DNA of 64,000 nucleotides from Serratia fonticola (GCF_006715025.1 NZ_VFMK01000001.1:1798001-1862000), one strand, 5' to 3'; shown: positions 34,521 through 43,726, counted from the stretch's first letter. The notes: generated by a model not told the origin, from the sequence alone. Numbers and translations are program-made.

Positions 34521-35533
34521 ATTTCAGCCAGCCGAACCGGCAGAAACGCCATTGGGTATTCAGCCTGTGGCCACTGATGCTGTTCTTTATCCTCATGGCG
34601 GTCGGCGCGCAGTTAGCATTGCACTACTGGCCGCAGTTGCTGATGCAGAGCGTGGTGTGGCAGAAAGGGCTGCATCAGGAAATGGCCACATTGTTGCAAC
34701 AGGTGAAGGCCACCCCACAGCAGGCAGGCGCGGTGTTGGTGTTATTCAGCCTGGGCTACGGCGTGTTGCATGCGCTGGGTCCAGGGCACGGCAAGGTGGT
34801 GATCACCACCTATCTGGCGACACATCCGGCGCGGCTGAAAAGCAGTTTAAAGTTAACCTTTGCCGCTTCATTGGTTCAGGGATTAGTGGCTATCTTCCTG
34901 GTGACGCTGGTGCTGGTGATATTGCAGCTCTCTTCGCGTCAACTGCATCAGAGCAGCTTCTGGCTGGAAAAGGGCAGTTTTATTTTAGTGATCCTGCTCG
35001 GTGTAATGCTGAGTTGGCGTGCGCTGAAGCATTTGTCTCTGGCGGTGAGAGCCGTGCGGCCTGCACCTGCGCTACGCATCACCCGCTTGCAACCTCTGCC
35101 AGCCAATCATGTGCACAGTGCGGATTGTGGTTGTGGGCACCGGCATTTGCCCAGCGACGCTGAGTTACAAGCCGGGAATGACTGGCGCACAAAAACGGCG
35201 ATTGTACTGGCGATGGGAATGCGGCCTTGTTCTGGCGCGATCCTGGTGCTGCTGTTTTCTAAAGTGATCGGCGTGTTTACCTGGGGTGTTTTTTCTGCGT
35301 TGGCGATGGCGCTAGGCACCTCAATGACGATTTCTCTGCTGGCGCTGTTGGTGCATTACAGCCGTAAACTGGCGATACGTCTCAGCCGTCAGCGTGCGCC
35401 AGCGGCTTGGAGCGCGGTTGCCTGGGGATCGCTGGCGCTGGCCGGGGGAGTGATCCTGCTGTTTGCTGGCGTATTGATGTACGTCAGTGCCCAGCCTGAA
35501 TTTGGCGGTGGTATCCGCCCGTTCTCCCGTTAA
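34511..35533 (+). CDS. Nickel/cobalt (NicO/RcnA-like) transporter
   Basis: 340 residues, about six or seven membrane helices. It has the NicO family motif GPGHGKVV (near residue 93), then a cytoplasmic or periplasmic loop rich in His and Cys (HVHSADCGCGHRH) and the second conserved motif MGMRPCSGAILVL. Family members export or import Ni and Co; the metal cannot be told from sequence. It is paired with the DUF1007 gene by a 10-bp overlap. No RcnR-like regulator gene is adjacent. Confidence 0.85.
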   Translation: MSVNFSQPNRQKRHWVFSLWPLMLFFILMAVGAQLALHYWPQLLMQSVVWQKGLHQEMATLLQQVKATPQQAGAVLVLFSLGYGVLHALGPGHGKVVITTYLATHPARLKSSLKLTFAASLVQGLVAIFLVTLVLVILQLSSRQLHQSSFWLEKGSFILVILLGVMLSWRALKHLSLAVRAVRPAPALRITRLQPLPANHVHSADCGCGHRHLPSDAELQAGNDWRTKTAIVLAMGMRPCSGAILVLLFSKVIGVFTWGVFSALAMALGTSMTISLLALLVHYSRKLAIRLSRQRAPAAWSAVAWGSLALAGGVILLFAGVLMYVSAQPEFGGGIRPFSR

Positions 35534-35546
35534 GACGCGATGAACC

Positions 35547-35572
35547 AAAAAAAAGCGCTGCATTTGCAGCGC
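35547..35572 (-). terminator. suhB terminator
   Basis: GCGCTGC-ATTT-GCAGCGC; on the minus strand the stem is followed by eight T residues. It lies between two convergent genes. Confidence 0.85.
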
Positions 35573-35592
35573 GTTGATATCTTCAGATCTTA

Positions 35593-36396
35593 TTAACGCT
35601 TCAGCGCTTCACTCAGTTCTTCACGCATGGTGGAAAGCAATGCTTTCACTACGCGTGGGTTGCCAGCAACCACATTGCCAGAGCTGAGGTGGTTATGGCC
35701 GCCAACAAAGTCAGTGACCAGACCGCCGGACTCACGTACCAGCAGTTCGCCAGCAGCAAAGTCCCAAGGCTTCAGGCCAATTTCGAAGAAACCGTCAACG
35801 CGGCCCGCAGCAACGTAAGCCAGATCCAGCGCAGCGGAACCGGTGCGACGGAAGTCAGCACACTGGGTGAACAGTTTGCCTACCACGTTGATATAAGCTG
35901 GTGCGTGCTGTTTGACTTTGAAGGGGAAGCCGGTCGCCAGGATGGTGCCATCCAGATCTTTGGCGTTAGTTCCGCGCAGACGGTAACCGTTGAGCTGTGC
36001 ACCTTGACCACGGGTGGCGGTGAACAGTTCGTTGCGCATTGGGTCATAAACCACGGCCACTTCGGTACGGCCTTTAATGCGTACGGCAATGGAAACAGAG
36101 AAGTGCGGGAAACGTTTGATGAAGTTGGACGTGCCATCCAGTGGATCGATCACCCATTGTACATCCTGATCTTCACCCGCCAGCTCACCGCACTCTTCAC
36201 CAATAATGGTGTGTTTTGGGTAAGACTTACGGATGATTTCAATGATCAGACGCTCGGCATCGCGATCGACGTTAGTCACAAAGTCGTTAGACCCTTTTTG
36301 AGTCGTTTCTACAGCGTCTGGAGTCTCGTAATTTTTGGCAATCAGGTTACCAGCCTTGCGCGCAGCGCGCACGGCGATAGTCAGCATCGGATGCAT
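35593..36396 (-). CDS. suhB: Inositol monophosphatase family protein SuhB
   Basis: 267 residues from the ATG at 36396 (MHPMLTIAVRAARKAG), the E. coli length; the frame could start at 36459 but those 21 residues are not conserved. IMPase metal motifs: GEECGE, WVIDPLDGTSNF and PWDFAAGELL. Besides inositol-1-phosphatase activity, E. coli SuhB joins the rRNA antitermination complex. Divergent from trmJ, as in E. coli. Confidence 0.96.
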   Translation of the reverse strand: MHPMLTIAVRAARKAGNLIAKNYETPDAVETTQKGSNDFVTNVDRDAERLIIEIIRKSYPKHTIIGEECGELAGEDQDVQWVIDPLDGTSNFIKRFPHFSVSIAVRIKGRTEVAVVYDPMRNELFTATRGQGAQLNGYRLRGTNAKDLDGTILATGFPFKVKQHAPAYINVVGKLFTQCADFRRTGSAALDLAYVAAGRVDGFFEIGLKPWDFAAGELLVRESGGLVTDFVGGHNHLSSGNVVAGNPRVVKALLSTMREELSEALKR

Positions 36397-36438
36397 GGGT
36401 ATCTTCCACAGGATGTTAAAGAACAGGAAACGGCGCGA

Positions 36439-36447
36439 AGTATAGCA
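36439..36447 (-). promoter_or_regulatory. Extended -10 promoter of suhB
   Basis: The minus strand reads TGCTATACT, an extended -10 element, about 45 bp before the suhB ATG. No good -35 was seen. In the remaining gap (36448-36720) there is a degenerate ERIC-like stretch near 36475-36590 (CTTCAACCTTCAAATTG ... GTTGAAGCTTACCC) and nothing else clear. Confidence 0.5.
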
Positions 36448-36720
36448 GGTGTTCAACAAAATACCTAATCCCCTTCAACCTTCAAATTGCCTCTTTGCGG
36501 GCTCCTTGTTGATGCCGAACACGGGGCAGCGTCATCGCCCGGGAATCTCGCGCCTTATCGTTAAGTTGAAGCTTACCCGATAGGGCAACGCAATCATGGT
36601 TCACATCTGTTGATCACCGATTGGTCACGATATTGCTGCTTCTCTGCGATGCAACGCGCATGATTTTGGGTATATGTCTGTGTTAACATGCCATGATTTT
36701 CCGCTACGTTCAGAGTTTGT

Positions 36721-37455
36721 ATGCTGCACAATATCCGCATTGTTCTGGTTGAAACCTCTCATACCGGTAACATGGGCTCGACAGCCCGAGCCATGAAGAC
36801 CATGGGGTTAACCAATCTTTATCTGGTCAATCCGCTGGTAAAACCCGATTCGCAGGCGATTGCCCTGGCCGCTGGTGCCAGTGACGTGATTGGCAATGCC
36901 ACTATTGTGGATACTTTTGACGAAGCCATTGCCGGCTGCAGGCTGGTTGTTGGCACCAGTGCGCGTTCTCGCACGTTGCCCTGGCCGATGCTGGAACCCC
37001 GTGAATGTGGCGTGCGCGCCGTAGAAGAAGGCGAGCAGGGGCCTGTTGCGCTGGTCTTTGGCCGCGAACGCGTTGGCTTAACCAATGATGAATTGCAGAA
37101 ATGCCATTATCATGTCGCCATCCCGGCCAACCCGGATTACAGTTCGCTGAATCTGGCGATGGCGGTGCAGATCCTGGCGTATGAGGTCCGTGTCGCCTAT
37201 CTCGATCGTCAACAGGTTGGCAAATCCGTGCAGGAAGAATCGCCTTACCCATTGGTAGACGACCTTGAGCGCTTTTATCAGCATCTGGAACAGACGCTGG
37301 TACAGACCGGTTTTATCCGTGCTGCCCACCCAGGGCAGGTGATGAACCGTTTACGCCGCTTGTTTGCCCGGGCTCGCCCGGAGGCACAGGAACTGAATAT
37401 TTTGCGTGGGATGCTGACGTCGATCGAAAAACAGGATAAACATCAAGGTAATTGA
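36721..37455 (+). CDS. trmJ: tRNA (cytidine/uridine-2'-O)-methyltransferase TrmJ
   Basis: 244 residues (E. coli 246). SPOUT-fold methyltransferase with the knotted SAM site: N-terminal VETSHTGNMGSTARAMK, then LVFGRERVGLTNDEL and IPANPDYSSLNLAMAVQI. It 2'-O-methylates position 32 of several tRNAs. Located upstream of iscR as in E. coli. Confidence 0.96.
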   Translation: MLHNIRIVLVETSHTGNMGSTARAMKTMGLTNLYLVNPLVKPDSQAIALAAGASDVIGNATIVDTFDEAIAGCRLVVGTSARSRTLPWPMLEPRECGVRAVEEGEQGPVALVFGRERVGLTNDELQKCHYHVAIPANPDYSSLNLAMAVQILAYEVRVAYLDRQQVGKSVQEESPYPLVDDLERFYQHLEQTLVQTGFIRAAHPGQVMNRLRRLFARARPEAQELNILRGMLTSIEKQDKHQGN

Positions 37456-37550
37456 TTTTGATGTGGCTTAACGGCAAATAGCATTGGTTATCCGCAGGTT
37501 ATAAGATGTATTTTATATACATCGGTTATGAGAAGGTATAAAAAGTGCTA

Positions 37551-37575
37551 ATACTTGAGTAAATTACTAGGTTAA
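37551..37575 (+). promoter_or_regulatory. IscR type 1 site A
   Basis: A 25-bp site beginning ATACTTGAG and with ATTACTAGGTTAA on its right; it follows the [2Fe-2S]-IscR pattern (ATA-YYGACT...AGTC...TAT) loosely. Confidence 0.6.
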
Positions 37576-37600
37576 ATAGTTGACTGCTTTACTCAGGAAT
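37576..37600 (+). promoter_or_regulatory. IscR type 1 site B over the isc promoter
   Basis: A second 25-bp site directly abutting the first, beginning ATAGTTGACT and ending TACTCAGGAAT. The TTGACT at 37580-37585 inside it is a probable -35, with a weak -10 near 37602. Holo-IscR binding would repress the operon, as in E. coli. Confidence 0.7.
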
Positions 37601-37644
37601 GTCAGACTTCCGGCCATGTTTCACCAACAGGTAACCATTTAGCT

Positions 37645-38139
37645 ATGAGACTGACATCCAAAGGCCGTTATGCCGTAACTGCTATGCTCGATGTAGCATT
37701 ACACTCCCAGGAAGGGCCGGTACCACTGGCGGATATTTCCGAACGCCAAGGTATCTCGCTCTCCTATCTGGAACAACTGTTTTCCCGTCTGCGCAAGAAT
37801 GGCCTGGTGGCTAGCGTGCGTGGGCCAGGCGGTGGTTATCTGCTGGGCAGAGACGCGGGTGAAATCGCCGTCGGTGCGGTTATCACAGCTGTAGATGAAT
37901 CGGTAGATGCAACCCGTTGCCAGGGCAAAGAAGGTTGTCAGGGGGGCGATCGCTGTCTGACCCATACGCTGTGGCGTGATCTCAGTGAGCGCATCAGCGG
38001 GTTCCTGAACAACATTACGCTGGCTGAACTGGTGAGCAACCAGGAAGTGCTGAACGTGGCGGACCGTCAAAATAACGATACACGCCGCTCAGCTAACGGG
38101 CGTCTGCAAGAAACGATCAACGTTAATCTGCGCGCATAA
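37645..38139 (+). CDS. iscR: Fe-S cluster regulator IscR
   Basis: 164 residues (E. coli 162). Rrf2-family winged helix; the [2Fe-2S] ligands C92, C98, C104 and H107 are in CQGKEGCQGGDRCLTH. With cluster it represses isc; without it, it controls suf and other genes. First gene of the isc operon. A reverse-oriented ERIC-like element fills the gap to iscS. Confidence 0.97.
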   Translation: MRLTSKGRYAVTAMLDVALHSQEGPVPLADISERQGISLSYLEQLFSRLRKNGLVASVRGPGGGYLLGRDAGEIAVGAVITAVDESVDATRCQGKEGCQGGDRCLTHTLWRDLSERISGFLNNITLAELVSNQEVLNVADRQNNDTRRSANGRLQETINVNLRA

Positions 38140-38158
38140 GCAGCTGGCGACGAATTTG

Positions 38159-38319
38159 TACCCAAAATAATTCAAGTGGCAGGCTGGCCCCGCAGAGGCA
38201 AAAGCCAGACCTGGGCAGAGTAACGCGGTAATGCCGTGCAGTCCCAGGAGGCACCTAAAGCCAGTAACTGGGGCGTACGGAAAGCCAACGCACAGGCAAC
38301 TTGAAGTATGACGGGGATA
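38159..38319. repeat. ERIC-like element, iscR-iscS gap (reverse orientation)
   Basis: About 160 bp with termini CCCAAAATAATTCAAGT and CAACTTGAAGTATGACGGGG, the opposite orientation to the iscU-iscA copy. It contains the core block CAGTAACTGGGGCG. It lies within transcribed DNA, ending 37 bp before iscS. Confidence 0.8.
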
Positions 38320-38355
38320 TTGGTTTTTGGAAGTGATGTACGGAGCACAAGAGCA

Positions 38356-39570
38356 ATGAAATTACCGATTTATCTGGACTACTCGGCAACAACTCCGGTT
38401 GATCCGCGTGTTGCCGAGAAGATGATGCAGTGTTTAACCCTGGACGGTACTTTCGGTAACCCGGCTTCCCGTTCCCACCGTTTCGGATGGCAGGCGGAAG
38501 AAGCGGTAGATATCGCCCGTAACCAGATTGCTGAACTGGTTGGCGCAGATCCGCGTGAAATCGTGTTCACCTCTGGAGCCACCGAATCCGACAACCTGGC
38601 GATCAAAGGTGCTGCCAATTTCTATCAGAAGAAAGGCAAGCACATCATCACCAGCAAAACCGAACACAAAGCCGTGCTGGATACCTGCCGCCAACTTGAG
38701 CGTGAAGGTTATGAAGTGACCTATCTGGCACCGCAGAGCAACGGGATTATCGATCTCAAGGCGCTGGAAGCTGTGATGCGTGAAGACACCATTCTGGTTT
38801 CCATCATGCATGTGAACAACGAAATTGGCGTGGTGCAGGATATCGAAGCCATCGGCGAAATGTGCCGTGCGCGCGGTATCGTCTATCACGTTGACGCCAC
38901 CCAGAGCGTGGGCAAATTGCCTATCGATCTGAGCAAGCTGAAGGTGGATCTGATGTCTTTCTCCGGCCACAAGATTTATGGTCCGAAGGGCATTGGTGCC
39001 CTGTACGTGCAACGTAAACCGCGTATCCGTATTGAAGCCCAGATGCACGGTGGTGGTCATGAGCGCGGCATGCGTTCCGGTACGCTGCCTGTTCACCAGA
39101 TTGTCGGCATGGGCGAAGCCTATCGCATTGCCAAAGAAGAAATGGCCAGCGAGATGGCGCGCTTGCGTACTCTGCGCGATCGTCTGTGGAACGGCGTGAA
39201 AGATATGGAAGAAGTTTATCTTAACGGCGATCTGGAGCACGGTGCCCCGAATATTCTCAACGTCAGCTTCAACTATGTTGAAGGTGAATCGTTAATCATG
39301 GCGCTGAAAGATCTGGCGGTTTCCTCAGGGTCTGCCTGTACTTCTGCCAGTCTTGAACCTTCCTACGTGCTGCGTGCACTGGGTATGAGTGATGAGTTAG
39401 CGCACAGCTCGATCCGTTTCTCCCTGGGGCGTTTCACCACGGAAGAAGAGATCGATTACACCATTTCGCTGGTGCGTAAGTCCATTGGCCGTCTGCGCGA
39501 TCTTTCTCCGCTGTGGGAAATGTTCAAGCAGGGTGTGGACATCAACAGCATCGAATGGGCACATCATTAA
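38356..39570 (+). CDS. iscS: Cysteine desulfurase IscS
   Basis: 404 residues from the ATG at 38356 (MKLPIYLDYSATTPV), the E. coli length; the frame extends to 38308 but into the ERIC element. PLP lysine in SFSGHKIYGPKG; the mobile-loop catalytic Cys in SSGSACTSASLEP. It supplies sulfur to IscU, TusA, ThiI and others. Confidence 0.98.
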   Translation: MKLPIYLDYSATTPVDPRVAEKMMQCLTLDGTFGNPASRSHRFGWQAEEAVDIARNQIAELVGADPREIVFTSGATESDNLAIKGAANFYQKKGKHIITSKTEHKAVLDTCRQLEREGYEVTYLAPQSNGIIDLKALEAVMREDTILVSIMHVNNEIGVVQDIEAIGEMCRARGIVYHVDATQSVGKLPIDLSKLKVDLMSFSGHKIYGPKGIGALYVQRKPRIRIEAQMHGGGHERGMRSGTLPVHQIVGMGEAYRIAKEEMASEMARLRTLRDRLWNGVKDMEEVYLNGDLEHGAPNILNVSFNYVEGESLIMALKDLAVSSGSACTSASLEPSYVLRALGMSDELAHSSIRFSLGRFTTEEEIDYTISLVRKSIGRLRDLSPLWEMFKQGVDINSIEWAHH

Positions 39571-39594
39571 TTCTCAGGATTCAGGAGCAACGTC

Positions 39595-39981
39595 ATGGCT
39601 TATAGCGAAAAAGTAATCGATCACTACGAAAACCCGCGCAACGTGGGATCCTTTGATAACGAAGATCCTACCGTCGGTAGCGGCATGGTGGGTGCACCCG
39701 CCTGTGGCGACGTGATGAAGCTGCAGATCAAGGTCAACAATGAAGGCATTATCGAAGATGCGCGCTTCAAGACCTACGGTTGCGGCTCAGCCATCGCCTC
39801 CAGCTCGCTGGTGACCGAATGGATGAAAGGCAAATCTCTTGATCAGGCCGAAGCGATCAAAAATACCCAGATCGCTGAAGAGCTGGAGCTGCCTCCGGTT
39901 AAAATTCACTGCTCTATCCTGGCGGAAGACGCCATTAAAGCAGCGATTGCCGACTACAAGAGTAAACACAGCGGCAAGTAG
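39595..39981 (+). CDS. iscU: Fe-S cluster scaffold IscU
   Basis: 128 residues. The three cluster ligands are in GAPACGDVM, YGCGSA and HCSILAEDA; the HscA-recognition LPPVK motif is present (ELPPVKIHC). Scaffold for assembly of [2Fe-2S] and [4Fe-4S] clusters with IscS. 24 bp after iscS. Confidence 0.98.
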   Translation: MAYSEKVIDHYENPRNVGSFDNEDPTVGSGMVGAPACGDVMKLQIKVNNEGIIEDARFKTYGCGSAIASSSLVTEWMKGKSLDQAEAIKNTQIAEELELPPVKIHCSILAEDAIKAAIADYKSKHSGK

Positions 39982-39982
39982 T

Positions 39983-40073
39983 TATACTCGTCATACTTCA
40001 AGTTGCCTGTGCGTTGGTTACACCCGTTCCATGGCTTTGCCACCGGCATGCAACTCGAATTATTCAGAGTATC
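39983..40073. repeat. Shortened ERIC element, iscU-iscA gap
   Basis: Termini TACTCGTCATACTTCAAG and CAACTCGAATTATTCAGAGT are good ERIC ends; the centre is deleted, leaving 91 bp. It begins one base after the iscU stop. Confidence 0.8.
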
Positions 40074-40120
40074 TTCATGAGCTAGTTAGCCCGGATTCTC
40101 GGGCTTTGAATGAGGTTGTT

Positions 40121-40444
40121 ATGTCGATTACCATGAGCGACAGCGCTGCTCAGCGTGTTCAGGCATTTTTGAACCACCGTGGCAAAGGTCTCGGCTTACG
40201 TTTGGGCGTGCGCACTTCCGGCTGTTCCGGAATGGCGTATGTGCTCGAATTTGTTGATGAAACGAACGATGATGACGTCGTTTTTGAAGACAAAGGCGTC
40301 AAGGTGATCATTGATGGTAAGAGCCTGGTCTATCTTGACGGCACCGAACTTGATTTCGTCAAGGAAGGCCTTAATGAAGGCTTCAAGTTCAACAACCCAA
40401 ACGTCTCAAGCGAGTGTGGCTGCGGCGAAAGCTTTAACGTCTGA
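40121..40444 (+). CDS. iscA: Fe-S assembly protein IscA
   Basis: 107 residues from the ATG at 40121, as in E. coli; preceded by GAGGTTGTT. A-type carrier cysteines C35 (SGCSGMAY) and the C-terminal SECGCGESF pair. The open frame extends far upstream, into iscU in another frame, but that part is not coding. Confidence 0.96.
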   Translation: MSITMSDSAAQRVQAFLNHRGKGLGLRLGVRTSGCSGMAYVLEFVDETNDDDVVFEDKGVKVIIDGKSLVYLDGTELDFVKEGLNEGFKFNNPNVSSECGCGESFNV

Positions 40445-40511
40445 CAGCCCATCGTGCTCCCCCGCCCACTGCGGGGGACCTCCACTATCACGATAACGCC
40501 CAGAGCACGCT

Positions 40512-41033
40512 ATGGATTACTTTACTTTATTCGGGCTGCCGGTTCGCTATAGCGTGGACAGCGGCTTGCTTACCGCGCGCTATCAGGATTTGCAGCGCCA
40601 ATTTCACCCCGATCGCAATGCCCTCCAGCCTGAGCGTGAACGCCTGATGGCGTTGCAACAGGCGGCAACCATCAATGAAGCCTACCAGTCGCTGAAGCAT
40701 CCGTTAAAACGGGCCGAGTATATGCTATCTTTGCACGGCTTTGATTTGGGTAATGAGCAACATACAATGCGCGACACCGCGTTCCTGATGGAACAGTTGG
40801 AATTGCGCGAAGAGCTTGATGGTATTGAACGCCGGCCCGATGCACAAAGCGCACTGGAGGCTTTTGCTGCGCGCCTGAACACGGCTTTCAAACAACGCAG
40901 CGCGCAGATGGTTCAGGAGTTGGATAACCAGCAATGGCCACAGGCTGCCGATACCGTGCGGAAACTACGCTTTTTGGACAAACTCCAGCAACAGGTTGAA
41001 CAACTCGAAGAAAAACTGCTGGGTTTTGAGTAA
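40512..41033 (+). CDS. hscB: Co-chaperone HscB
   Basis: 173 residues (E. coli 171). J-domain with the HPD motif (FHPDRN, about residues 32-37) and a C-terminal IscU-binding three-helix domain. It delivers IscU to HscA and stimulates its ATPase. A short ERIC element separates it from hscA. Confidence 0.96.
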   Translation: MDYFTLFGLPVRYSVDSGLLTARYQDLQRQFHPDRNALQPERERLMALQQAATINEAYQSLKHPLKRAEYMLSLHGFDLGNEQHTMRDTAFLMEQLELREELDGIERRPDAQSALEAFAARLNTAFKQRSAQMVQELDNQQWPQAADTVRKLRFLDKLQQQVEQLEEKLLGFE

Positions 41034-41105
41034 TATCCCTCTGGCTTTCAAGTTGCAGCCAGGCAACAACGGCGATACATTGCTGCGCCTTGAAAGACGA
41101 CGGGA
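41034..41105. repeat. Short ERIC-derived element, hscB-hscA gap
   Basis: Begins immediately after the hscB stop: left end ATCCCTCTGGCTTTCAAGTT, right end CCTTGAAAGACGACGGG. About 72 bp. Confidence 0.65.
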
Positions 41106-41138
41106 ACACATTTCTGAACTGATTTTGGAAGCTTCGAC

Positions 41139-42989
41139 ATGGCCTTATTACAAATTAGTGAGCCTGGTCTCAGTGCCGCGCCGCATCAGCGCCGCCTGGC
41201 TGCCGGTATCGACCTGGGCACCACCAATTCTCTGGTAGCCACGGTGCGCAGCGGCCAGGCCGAAACGTTGGCCGATGCCGAGGGGCGCTATCTGTTGCCT
41301 TCCGTGGTGCACTATCAGACGACCGAACACCATATCGGTTGGGCGGCGCGTGCGCAGGCTGCGCAGGATCCGGTCAATACCGTCAGCTCTGTCAAACGCA
41401 TGATGGGCCGTTCCCTGGCGGACGTGCAACTGCGTTATCCGAACCTGCCCTATCAGTTCCAGGCAAGCGATAATGGCTTGCCAATGATCGTGACCGCCGC
41501 CGGTCTGGTTAACCCGGTTGGCGTTTCTGCCGATATCCTCAAGGCACTCGCCGAGCGCGCCAAAGCGGCATTAGAGGGTGAGCTTGATGGCGTCGTGATC
41601 ACCGTTCCTGCTTATTTCGATGACGCTCAACGTCAAGGCACCAAAGATGCCGCGCGTCTGGCGGGGCTGCATGTATTACGTCTGCTGAATGAACCTACCG
41701 CTGCCGCCATTGCTTACGGGCTGGATTCTGGCCAGGAAGGCGTGATTGCCGTTTACGATCTGGGTGGCGGAACCTTTGATATTTCCATTTTGCGCCTCAG
41801 CCGTGGCGTATTTGAAGTGTTGGCAACCGGTGGTGATTCCGCCTTGGGCGGTGACGACTTCGATCATCTGCTGGCGGACTGGTTACGTGAACAGGCGGGC
41901 ATCGCCGATCGCAGCGATCATGGCGTACAGCGTCAATTGCTGGATGCGGCAATCGCGGCCAAGATTGCGCTGAGTGACGCCCAAAGTACCACGGTTAACA
42001 TCGCCGGTTGGCAAGGTGAAGTCACCCGTGAACAGTTTGAAACGCTGATCGCCTCTCTGGTAAAACGCACCCTGATGGCCTGCCGCCGCGCGCTGAAAGA
42101 CGCCGCCGTCACGGCCGAAGAAGTGCTTGAGGTGGTGATGGTTGGGGGCTCTACCCGCGTACCGCTGGTGCGTGAGCAGGTGGGGGAGTTCTTTGGCCGT
42201 ACGCCGCTGACCTCGATCGATCCGGACAAAGTCGTGGCCATCGGTGCGGCTATTCAGGCGGATATTCTGGTGGGTAACAAACCGGACAGCGAAATGCTGT
42301 TGCTGGATGTGATCCCGCTGTCGCTTGGCTTGGAAACCATGGGGGGCCTGGTAGAAAAGGTGATCCCGCGTAATACCACCATTCCGGTGGCACGAGCGCA
42401 AGAGTTCACCACCTTTAAAGACGGTCAGAGCGCGATGATGATCCATGTGCTGCAAGGTGAGCGTGAATTGGTGCAGGACTGCCGTTCGCTGGCGCGCTTT
42501 ACGTTACGTGGTTTGCCACCGTTACCGGCTGGCGGAGCGCATATTCGTGTGACTTTCCAGGTCGATGCTGATGGCCTGCTGAGCGTAACGGCGATGGAGA
42601 AATCCACCGGCGTGGAAGCCTCTATCCAGGTGAAACCTTCCTATGGTCTGTCCGATGCTGAAATTGCCGACATGATTAAGGATTCGATGGCCAATGCACA
42701 AAGCGATGTTGGCGCACGTAAACTGGCGGAGCAGCGGGTTGAAGCTTCCCGCGTGCTGGAAAGCCTGCAAGGCGCGTTGGCCAGTGATGCGGCTCTGCTG
42801 AGTGAAGAAGAAAGTCAGGCGATCAACAAGGCGGTAGCCAGCCTGCAACAAACGATGCAGGGCACCGATCCTGCCGCGATTGAAGCCGCAATAAAAATAG
42901 TCGATGCAACAACCCAAGATTTTGCCGCGCGCCGTATGGATGCTTCCATTCGCCGTGCGCTGGCTGGCCATTCTGTGGATGAGGTTTAA
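41139..42989 (+). CDS. hscA: Fe-S chaperone HscA (Hsp70 family)
   Basis: 616 residues, like E. coli HscA. N-terminal ATPase domain (AAGIDLGTTNSLVATV, VYDLGGGTFDISIL, VMVGGSTRVPLV) and a C-terminal substrate domain that recognises the IscU LPPVK motif. It drives cluster transfer from IscU. Three bases, including the ATG spacing, separate it from fdx. Confidence 0.97.
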   Translation: MALLQISEPGLSAAPHQRRLAAGIDLGTTNSLVATVRSGQAETLADAEGRYLLPSVVHYQTTEHHIGWAARAQAAQDPVNTVSSVKRMMGRSLADVQLRYPNLPYQFQASDNGLPMIVTAAGLVNPVGVSADILKALAERAKAALEGELDGVVITVPAYFDDAQRQGTKDAARLAGLHVLRLLNEPTAAAIAYGLDSGQEGVIAVYDLGGGTFDISILRLSRGVFEVLATGGDSALGGDDFDHLLADWLREQAGIADRSDHGVQRQLLDAAIAAKIALSDAQSTTVNIAGWQGEVTREQFETLIASLVKRTLMACRRALKDAAVTAEEVLEVVMVGGSTRVPLVREQVGEFFGRTPLTSIDPDKVVAIGAAIQADILVGNKPDSEMLLLDVIPLSLGLETMGGLVEKVIPRNTTIPVARAQEFTTFKDGQSAMMIHVLQGERELVQDCRSLARFTLRGLPPLPAGGAHIRVTFQVDADGLLSVTAMEKSTGVEASIQVKPSYGLSDAEIADMIKDSMANAQSDVGARKLAEQRVEASRVLESLQGALASDAALLSEEESQAINKAVASLQQTMQGTDPAAIEAAIKIVDATTQDFAARRMDASIRRALAGHSVDEV

Positions 42990-42991
42990 CC

Positions 42992-43327
42992 ATGCCGAAA
43001 ATTGTTTTCCTGCCCCATCAAGATCTTTGCCCGGAGGGGGCAGTACTGGAAGCGGAAGTTGGGGAAACCATCCTCGATGTCGCATTGCGAAACGGAATTG
43101 AAATCGAACACGCCTGCGAGAAATCCTGCGCCTGTACCACCTGTCACTGCATCGTGCGTGAAGGGTTTGACTCCCTGGACGAAAGCAGTGAGCTGGAAGA
43201 CGACATGCTGGACAAAGCCTGGGGGCTGGAGCCGGAGAGCCGTTTGAGCTGTCAGGCCCGGGTTACCGATGAAGATCTGGTGGTAGAGATGCCACGTTAT
43301 ACCGTTAATCACGCGCGCGAGCACTAG
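42992..43327 (+). CDS. fdx: [2Fe-2S] ferredoxin, Isc type
   Basis: 111 residues. Adrenodoxin-type ferredoxin with ligands in CEKSCACTTCHCI (C42, C48, C51) and LSCQAR (C87). It supplies electrons for cluster assembly. It starts two bases after hscA. A full-length ERIC element begins at its stop. Confidence 0.97.
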   Translation: MPKIVFLPHQDLCPEGAVLEAEVGETILDVALRNGIEIEHACEKSCACTTCHCIVREGFDSLDESSELEDDMLDKAWGLEPESRLSCQARVTDEDLVVEMPRYTVNHAREH

Positions 43328-43455
43328 TTTACCCTTCGTCTTTCAAGCCGCAGCGTTGTTGCCTGCGAGCGTGAACCCCAGTCACTTACTTCAGTAAGCT
43401 CCAGGGGATTCACGCTCTTGCCGCCTAGCTGCAATTTGAAATCCTTTGGGTAAAA
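43328..43455. repeat. Full-length ERIC element, fdx-iscX gap
   Basis: About 127 bp, the canonical length. It contains the diagnostic core: CCCCAGTCACTTACTT, then GTAAGCTCCAGGGGATTCAC, with termini TACCCTTCGTCTTTCAAG and ATTTGAAATCCTTTGGGTA. The right end supplies bases close to the iscX ribosome site. Confidence 0.95.
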
Positions 43456-43479
43456 TGAGTCATTGCAGGAGGTTTTGTA

Positions 43480-43680
43480 ATGGGATTAAAGTGGACTGAT
43501 AGCCGTGAAATCGGCGAAGCCCTGTACGATGCTTATCCGGATACCGATCCGAAAACCGTGCGTTTTACCGATATGCACCAATGGATTTGCGATCTGGAAG
43601 AGTTTGACGACGATCCGAATGCTTCCAACGAAAAAATACTGGAAGCGATCCTGCTGGTCTGGTTAGATGAAGCAGAGTAA
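43480..43680 (+). CDS. iscX: Small acidic protein IscX
   Basis: 66 residues, identical in length to E. coli IscX (YfhJ). Acidic, binds IscS and iron and modulates cluster assembly. SD TTGCAGGAGG at a good distance from the ATG at 43480, so translation starts do not depend on fdx despite the ERIC insertion. Confidence 0.96.
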   Translation: MGLKWTDSREIGEALYDAYPDTDPKTVRFTDMHQWICDLEEFDDDPNASNEKILEAILLVWLDEAE

Positions 43681-43689
43681 ATAGCGTAG

Positions 43690-43718
43690 CGGGCTGCCAG
43701 GGGCGGCCCGTTTATTTT
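43690..43718 (+). terminator. Terminator after iscX
   Basis: CGGGC-TGCC ... GGC-GGCCCG stem followed by TTTATTTT. It marks a probable end for isc transcripts; pepB may rely on read-through or its own promoter. Confidence 0.75.
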
Positions 43719-43726
43719 GTATCCGA

